From Streptomyces sp. NRRL WC-3549 (GTDB lineage Bacteria; Actinomycetota; Actinomycetes; Streptomycetales; Streptomycetaceae), in NCBI RefSeq assembly GCF_000721935.1, contig NZ_KL585385.1, positions 9,940 to 17,867 on the forward strand: a DNA stretch of 7,928 bases. The letters are read 5' to 3'. Below, piece by piece: positions 5,391 to 7,928 of the stretch. The notes beneath the pieces were generated by a model. That model did no database searches and was not told where the DNA came from. It was given only the letters and a program-made list of their open reading frames with translations. Each line of letters starts with the position of its first letter. The stretch's first letter is position 1. The translations under genes were made by a program, and so were the position numbers.

Positions 5391-6596
5391 GTGAACGTGC
5401 TGGACATCCTGCTGCTGGTCGGCGCCGTGTGGTTCGCGGTCATCGGCTACCGCCAGGGTTTCGTCGTCGGCATCCTGTCAGTGATCGGGTTCCTGGGCGG
5501 CGGTCTGGTGGCCGTCTACCTGCTTCCGGTGATCTGGGACCGGATGACGGACGGGTCCCAGGTCTCGTCCACGGCCGCCATCGTCGCCGTGGTGATCGTG
5601 ATCGTGTGCGCCTCCGTGGGCCAGGCCTTCACCACCCACCTCGGCAACAAACTCCGCCGCTACATCACCTGGTCACCCGCGCGCGCCCTCGACGCCACCG
5701 GGGGTGCGCTGGTCAACGTGGTGGCCATGCTGCTGGTCGCCTGGCTGATCGGTCTGCTGCTGGCACGCACCACACTGCCGACCCTCGGCAAGGAGGTCCG
5801 TAACTCCTCGGTCCTGCTCGGAGTCTCCCGCGTCATGCCGGACCAGGCGTCCAACTGGTTCATGGACTTCCCCTCCGTCCTCGCGCAGAACGGCTTCCCC
5901 CAGGTTTTCGGCCCCTTCGCCAACGAGCCCATCACCGACGTCAAGGCACCGGATCCGGCGCTGGCCGGCAGCCCGGTCGCGGCACGGGCCAAGAAGTCCA
6001 TCGTGAAGGTCGTCGGCATGGCACCGGGCTGCGGCAAGGTCCTGGAGGGCACCGGCTTCGTCTTCTCCGACCGCCGCGTCATGACCAACGCCCACGTGGT
6101 GGGCGGCGTCGAGGAGCCCACCGTCCAGATCGGCGGGGAGGGTCGCCTCTACGACGCCAAGGTCGTGCTCTACGACTGGCAGCGCGACATCGCCGTACTG
6201 GACGTCCCGGACCTGGACGCGAAGCCCCTGCACTTCACCGGCCCGGACGACGACGCGGAGAGCGGTGACAGCGCCATCGTCGCCGGCTTCCCGGAGAATG
6301 GCGCCTACGACGTACGCTCCGCGCGCATCCGCGGCCGTGTCGACGCCAACGGCCCGGACATCTACCACCGGGGAACCGTGCGGCGCGATGTGTACTCGCT
6401 GTACGCGATGGTCCGCCAGGGCAACTCCGGCGGACCGCTGCTCACCCCGGACGGCAAGGTGTACGGCGTGGTGTTCGCCAAGTCGCTCGACGACCCCGAC
6501 ACGGGGTACGCGTTGACGGCCGACGAGATCCGCGAGGACATCGACCTCGGGAAGTCCTCGGTCCAGCAGGTCGACAGCCAGGGGTGCGCGCTCTGA
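5391..6596 (+). CDS. marP: MarP-type membrane serine protease (CvpA domain + trypsin-like domain)
   Basis: 401-residue membrane protease. The N-terminal CvpA/colicin-V-production domain has four hydrophobic segments (about 3-20, 23-46, 61-79, 104-125). A linker (about 130-195) leads to a chymotrypsin-fold domain outside the membrane. The catalytic triad is complete: His235 ('TNAHVV'), Asp266 ('QRDIAVL') and Ser346 ('GNSGGPL'). Cys214 and Cys399 are the only cysteines in the protease domain. They match the redox-sensitive Cys214-Cys395 disulfide of M. tuberculosis MarP (Rv3671c; His235, Asp264, Ser343), an enzyme needed for acid and oxidative stress survival that processes the cell-wall hydrolase RipA. 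No PDZ domain follows, unlike HtrA. GTG 5391 gives the N-terminus 'MNVLDILL', starting directly with the first membrane helix; GTG 5397 is an alternative. Function in Streptomyces is inferred from homology. Confidence 0.93.
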   Translation: MNVLDILLLVGAVWFAVIGYRQGFVVGILSVIGFLGGGLVAVYLLPVIWDRMTDGSQVSSTAAIVAVVIVIVCASVGQAFTTHLGNKLRRYITWSPARALDATGGALVNVVAMLLVAWLIGLLLARTTLPTLGKEVRNSSVLLGVSRVMPDQASNWFMDFPSVLAQNGFPQVFGPFANEPITDVKAPDPALAGSPVAARAKKSIVKVVGMAPGCGKVLEGTGFVFSDRRVMTNAHVVGGVEEPTVQIGGEGRLYDAKVVLYDWQRDIAVLDVPDLDAKPLHFTGPDDDAESGDSAIVAGFPENGAYDVRSARIRGRVDANGPDIYHRGTVRRDVYSLYAMVRQGNSGGPLLTPDGKVYGVVFAKSLDDPDTGYALTADEIREDIDLGKSSVQQVDSQGCAL

Positions 6597-6599
6597 ACA

Positions 6600-6617
6600 C
6601 CGTCCCAGGCGGGACGG
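6600..6617 (+). terminator. Small hairpin directly after marP
   Basis: CCGTCCC (6600-6606) and GGGACGG (6611-6617) with a 4-base loop (aggc), starting four bases after the marP stop. Compact and GC-rich, with no U-run. Probably acts with the larger hairpin at 6640-6668. Confidence 0.5.
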
Positions 6618-6639
6618 CGCTCTCAGCGGTGTCTCTGGA

Positions 6640-6668
6640 CCCACCGGACCGACGGCGTGTCCGGTGGG
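6640..6668 (+). terminator. 10-bp-arm hairpin, likely main marP terminator
   Basis: Perfect arms CCCACCGGAC (6640-6649) and GTCCGGTGGG (6659-6668) with a 9-base loop, 44 bases after the marP stop. It is the stronger of two consecutive hairpins, a tandem layout common at actinobacterial gene ends. Confidence 0.6.
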
Positions 6669-6690
6669 AGGCGGCCGGACCGGGTCAGCC

Positions 6691-6726
6691 CGTCATCCCG
6701 TCATCCCCTCATCCACGGGGATGACG
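6691..6726. repeat. 8-bp tandem repeat merging into a hairpin
   Basis: CGTCATCC is repeated at 6691-6698 and 6699-6706, followed by a one-base variant CCTCATCC (6707-6714). The second copy also forms a 10-bp stem, CGTCATCCCC (6699-6708) with GGGGATGACG (6717-6726), loop 8 bases. Either the first or second repeat could pair with the right arm, so two registers are possible. It may be an auxiliary terminator or a slippage product. Confidence 0.5.
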
Positions 6727-6958
6727 CAGCCGCGCGGAGAACCACCGTGCGCGGCGGTGGAGGATGCGGGGGATGCCCAGCCGAAGATCATGGAAATCGT
6801 TCATATCGTGCACCCGGCTCCGGGAGCCGCCCCCCTCATGAATGCTCGGACCGGCAGGAGCGGTCGAGCGGCGGTTGCGTGCTGCGTCACTGAAGTCGCG
6901 CGTCCAGCCCATACCCCGACGTCTGCCCCTGACCCATGGTCGGTAATCGTGCGGGAGT

Positions 6959-6992
6959 CAGCCAATTGGCTTATGCGCCAGGCAATTGGCTG
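6959..6992. promoter_or_regulatory. Paired AGCCAATTGGCT palindromes, 20 bp apart (operator or terminator)
   Basis: A perfect 12-bp palindrome AGCCAATTGGCT (6960-6971) is followed exactly 20 bases later by AGGCAATTGGCT (6980-6991), one mismatch away. The spacing of about two helical turns puts both on the same DNA face, as for cooperative dimeric regulators. The CAATTG cores stand out in this G+C-rich DNA. The two copies can also pair as one hairpin, CAGCCAATTG (6959-6968) with CAATTGGCTG (6983-6992), loop 14 bases. That lies 25 bases beyond the stop of the reverse-strand hydrolase, where a terminator would be expected. The sequence cannot decide between these readings. Confidence 0.55.
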
Positions 6993-7017
6993 TTCGTCGG
7001 ACACGCGTTCGTACGGG

Positions 7018-7928
7018 TCAGCGGTCGGGCTCGGGATCCTTGAGCCAGTTGATGAGTTCGGTAGAGAACCCGACCGGATCCTCCTCGTGGGGGAAGTGCC
7101 CCAGACCGTCGAAAAGTCGCCACCGGTACGGCGCCTCCACGTACTCGCCGGACCCTGCCGAGCTCCGCGTGCGCATCGCCGGATCGAGTGAACCGTGCAG
7201 ATGCAGGGTGGGCACCCGCACCGGGCGCTTCATGCGCCGGTTGAACTGGACTCCGTCGGGGCGGGCGAGGGACCGGACCATCCAGCGGTAGGGCTCGATC
7301 GAGCAGTGCGCCGTCGACGGGATGCACATGGCACGCCGGTAGACGTCCACCGTCTTGTCGTCGGGGAATTCCGAGGCGTGGGGGCTGGACCAGCCGCGGA
7401 TCAACCGGCCCACCAACGCCGCGTCGTCCGCCACGAGCTGACGCTCCGGCACCCACGGACGCTGGAAGCCCCAGATATGGGAGCCGGCCCGCGACTGCGC
7501 CGGGTCGGAGAGCATCGAGGAACGCCACCGCCGCGGGTGCGGCATCGACGACACCACGAGTCGGCGCACCAGCTTCGGCCGCATCACGGCGGCCGTCCAG
7601 GCGAGGTAGCCGCCCATGTCGTGCCCGACCAGCGCGGCGTCGGGCTCACCCAGCGACCGGATCACACCGGTGACGTCGAGGGCCAGGTTGGCGGGGTCGT
7701 AGCCCCGGGGCGTACGGTCGCTGCCGCCCACCCCGCGCAGGTCCATGGCGACCGCGCGGTACCCGGCGTCGGCGAGCGCGGTCAGCTGATGGCGCCAGGT
7801 CCACCAGAACTGCGGGAAACCGTGCAGCAGCAGCACCAGGGGTCCGTCGCCGAGCTCGGCGATGTGGAAGCGCGCGCCGTTGGCCGCCACGTCGCGGTGG
7901 GTCCAGGGGCCCTCGATACGTACGGGGT
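7018..7928 (-). CDS. Alpha/beta hydrolase, epoxide-hydrolase-like (5' end beyond window)
   Basis: Alpha/beta-hydrolase-fold enzyme on the reverse strand. Counting from an in-frame GTG at 7890 (290 residues): 'HGFP' (23-26) is the HGxP oxyanion-hole motif; Asp91 in 'VGHDMGG' is at the nucleophile elbow, so this is an Asp-nucleophile epoxide hydrolase or dehalogenase type, not a Ser esterase; Asp236 ('GSLDP') is a likely acid; His265 ('LGHFPHEE') is the catalytic base. Lid-domain tyrosines (184, 201) could activate the epoxide. The frame stays open from 7890 to the right edge and encodes family-like sequence ('EGPWTHRDVAANG'), so GTG 7890 is probably internal and the true start lies outside the window. 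Convergent with marP, like ephE (Rv3670) beside Rv3671c in mycobacteria, from memory. Substrate is unknown; detoxification of epoxides or metabolites is inference. Confidence 0.88.
   Translation of the reverse strand, partial: PVRIEGPWTHRDVAANGARFHIAELGDGPLVLLLHGFPQFWWTWRHQLTALADAGYRAVAMDLRGVGGSDRTPRGYDPANLALDVTGVIRSLGEPDAALVGHDMGGYLAWTAAVMRPKLVRRLVVSSMPHPRRWRSSMLSDPAQSRAGSHIWGFQRPWVPERQLVADDAALVGRLIRGWSSPHASEFPDDKTVDVYRRAMCIPSTAHCSIEPYRWMVRSLARPDGVQFNRRMKRPVRVPTLHLHGSLDPAMRTRSSAGSGEYVEAPYRWRLFDGLGHFPHEEDPVGFSTELINWLKDPEPDR

Larger units (their letters stand above)
6597..7017. other. 421-bp convergent intergenic region between marP and the hydrolase
   Basis: I see no supportable gene. Open frames on both strands use A/T-ending codons freely, unlike neighbouring genes, and match no family. 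G+C falls and codon-position bias disappears from about 6780. Contents: two hairpins after marP, an 8-bp tandem repeat with a hairpin (6691-6726), an A/T-richer patch (about 6785-6810), a compact dyad CGGCTCC/GGAGCCG around one base (6815-6829), and the AGCCAATTGGCT pair at 6959-6992. A small RNA is possible but unsupported. Confidence 0.55.

Noticed and set aside
5391..6596. HtrA/DegP protease
   Set aside because: No PDZ domain follows the protease domain, and the four-segment N-terminus is a CvpA domain, which is the MarP architecture.
6959..6992. Phage or integrative-element attachment site
   Set aside because: No tRNA gene, integrase or duplicated flank is visible; regulator-site or hairpin readings explain the palindromes better.
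6801..7004. 67-codon reverse-strand frame just after the hydrolase stop
   Set aside because: Many codons end in A or T, unlike real genes here. It overlaps the palindrome pair, has no ribosome binding site and resembles no family.
6664..7191. 175-codon forward frame in the marP-hydrolase spacer
   Set aside because: It runs into the 3' end of the well-supported reverse-strand hydrolase, has poor codon-position bias and no domain.

Overview
This window looks like chromosomal core DNA from a Streptomyces or close relative. Overall G+C is very high, the recognised genes end nearly every codon in G or C, GTG starts are common, and several genes lack a ribosome binding site but have a -10-like hexamer at the spacing expected for leaderless mRNA. 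Gene content and order match, from memory, the conserved actinobacterial block around crp and nth (SCO3566-SCO3574 region of S. coelicolor; Rv3670-Rv3678c of M. tuberculosis). I found no mobile element, CRISPR array, tRNA, rRNA or clear sign of recent transfer.

Layout, left to right: (1) a RidA/YjgF-type imine deaminase, forward, probably complete, ending at a strong 18-bp-arm palindrome; (2) a 370-bp G/C-run-rich spacer with a 19-bp direct repeat and G-quadruplex-type motifs; (3) a two-gene forward operon, a Nudix hydrolase with an interrupted Nudix box and an LACTB2-like metallo-beta-lactamase-fold hydrolase, joined by an ATGA overlap; (4) reverse-strand crp, convergent with that operon, with hairpins over both stop codons; (5) a 185-bp divergent region with a candidate Crp operator and a candidate leaderless promoter for nth; (6) a forward run of nth (endonuclease III), a possible 25-codon linker ORF with ATGA overlaps at both ends, a CoA-type Nudix hydrolase and, after a hairpin spacer, a MarP-type membrane serine protease with a CvpA domain; (7) a 421-bp convergent spacer with two hairpins, short tandem repeats and a pair of AGCCAATTGGCT-type palindromes 20 bp apart; (8) a reverse-strand epoxide-hydrolase-like alpha/beta hydrolase that runs off the right edge.

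By family, the genes fall into housekeeping and stress roles: removal of reactive enamines/imines (RidA), nucleotide and CoA-derivative clean-up (two Nudix enzymes), RNA or thioester hydrolysis (the LACTB2-like enzyme), base-excision repair (Nth), cyclic-nucleotide-responsive transcription (Crp) and envelope/acid-stress proteolysis (MarP). That they act together is inferred from conserved neighbourhood only. I see no wholly new system. The items most worth a second look are the AGCCAATTGGCT tandem element at 6959-6992, the candidate Crp autoregulatory site at 3430-3445, the possible coupling ORF at 4488-4565 and the interrupted Nudix box in the gene at 842-1750.
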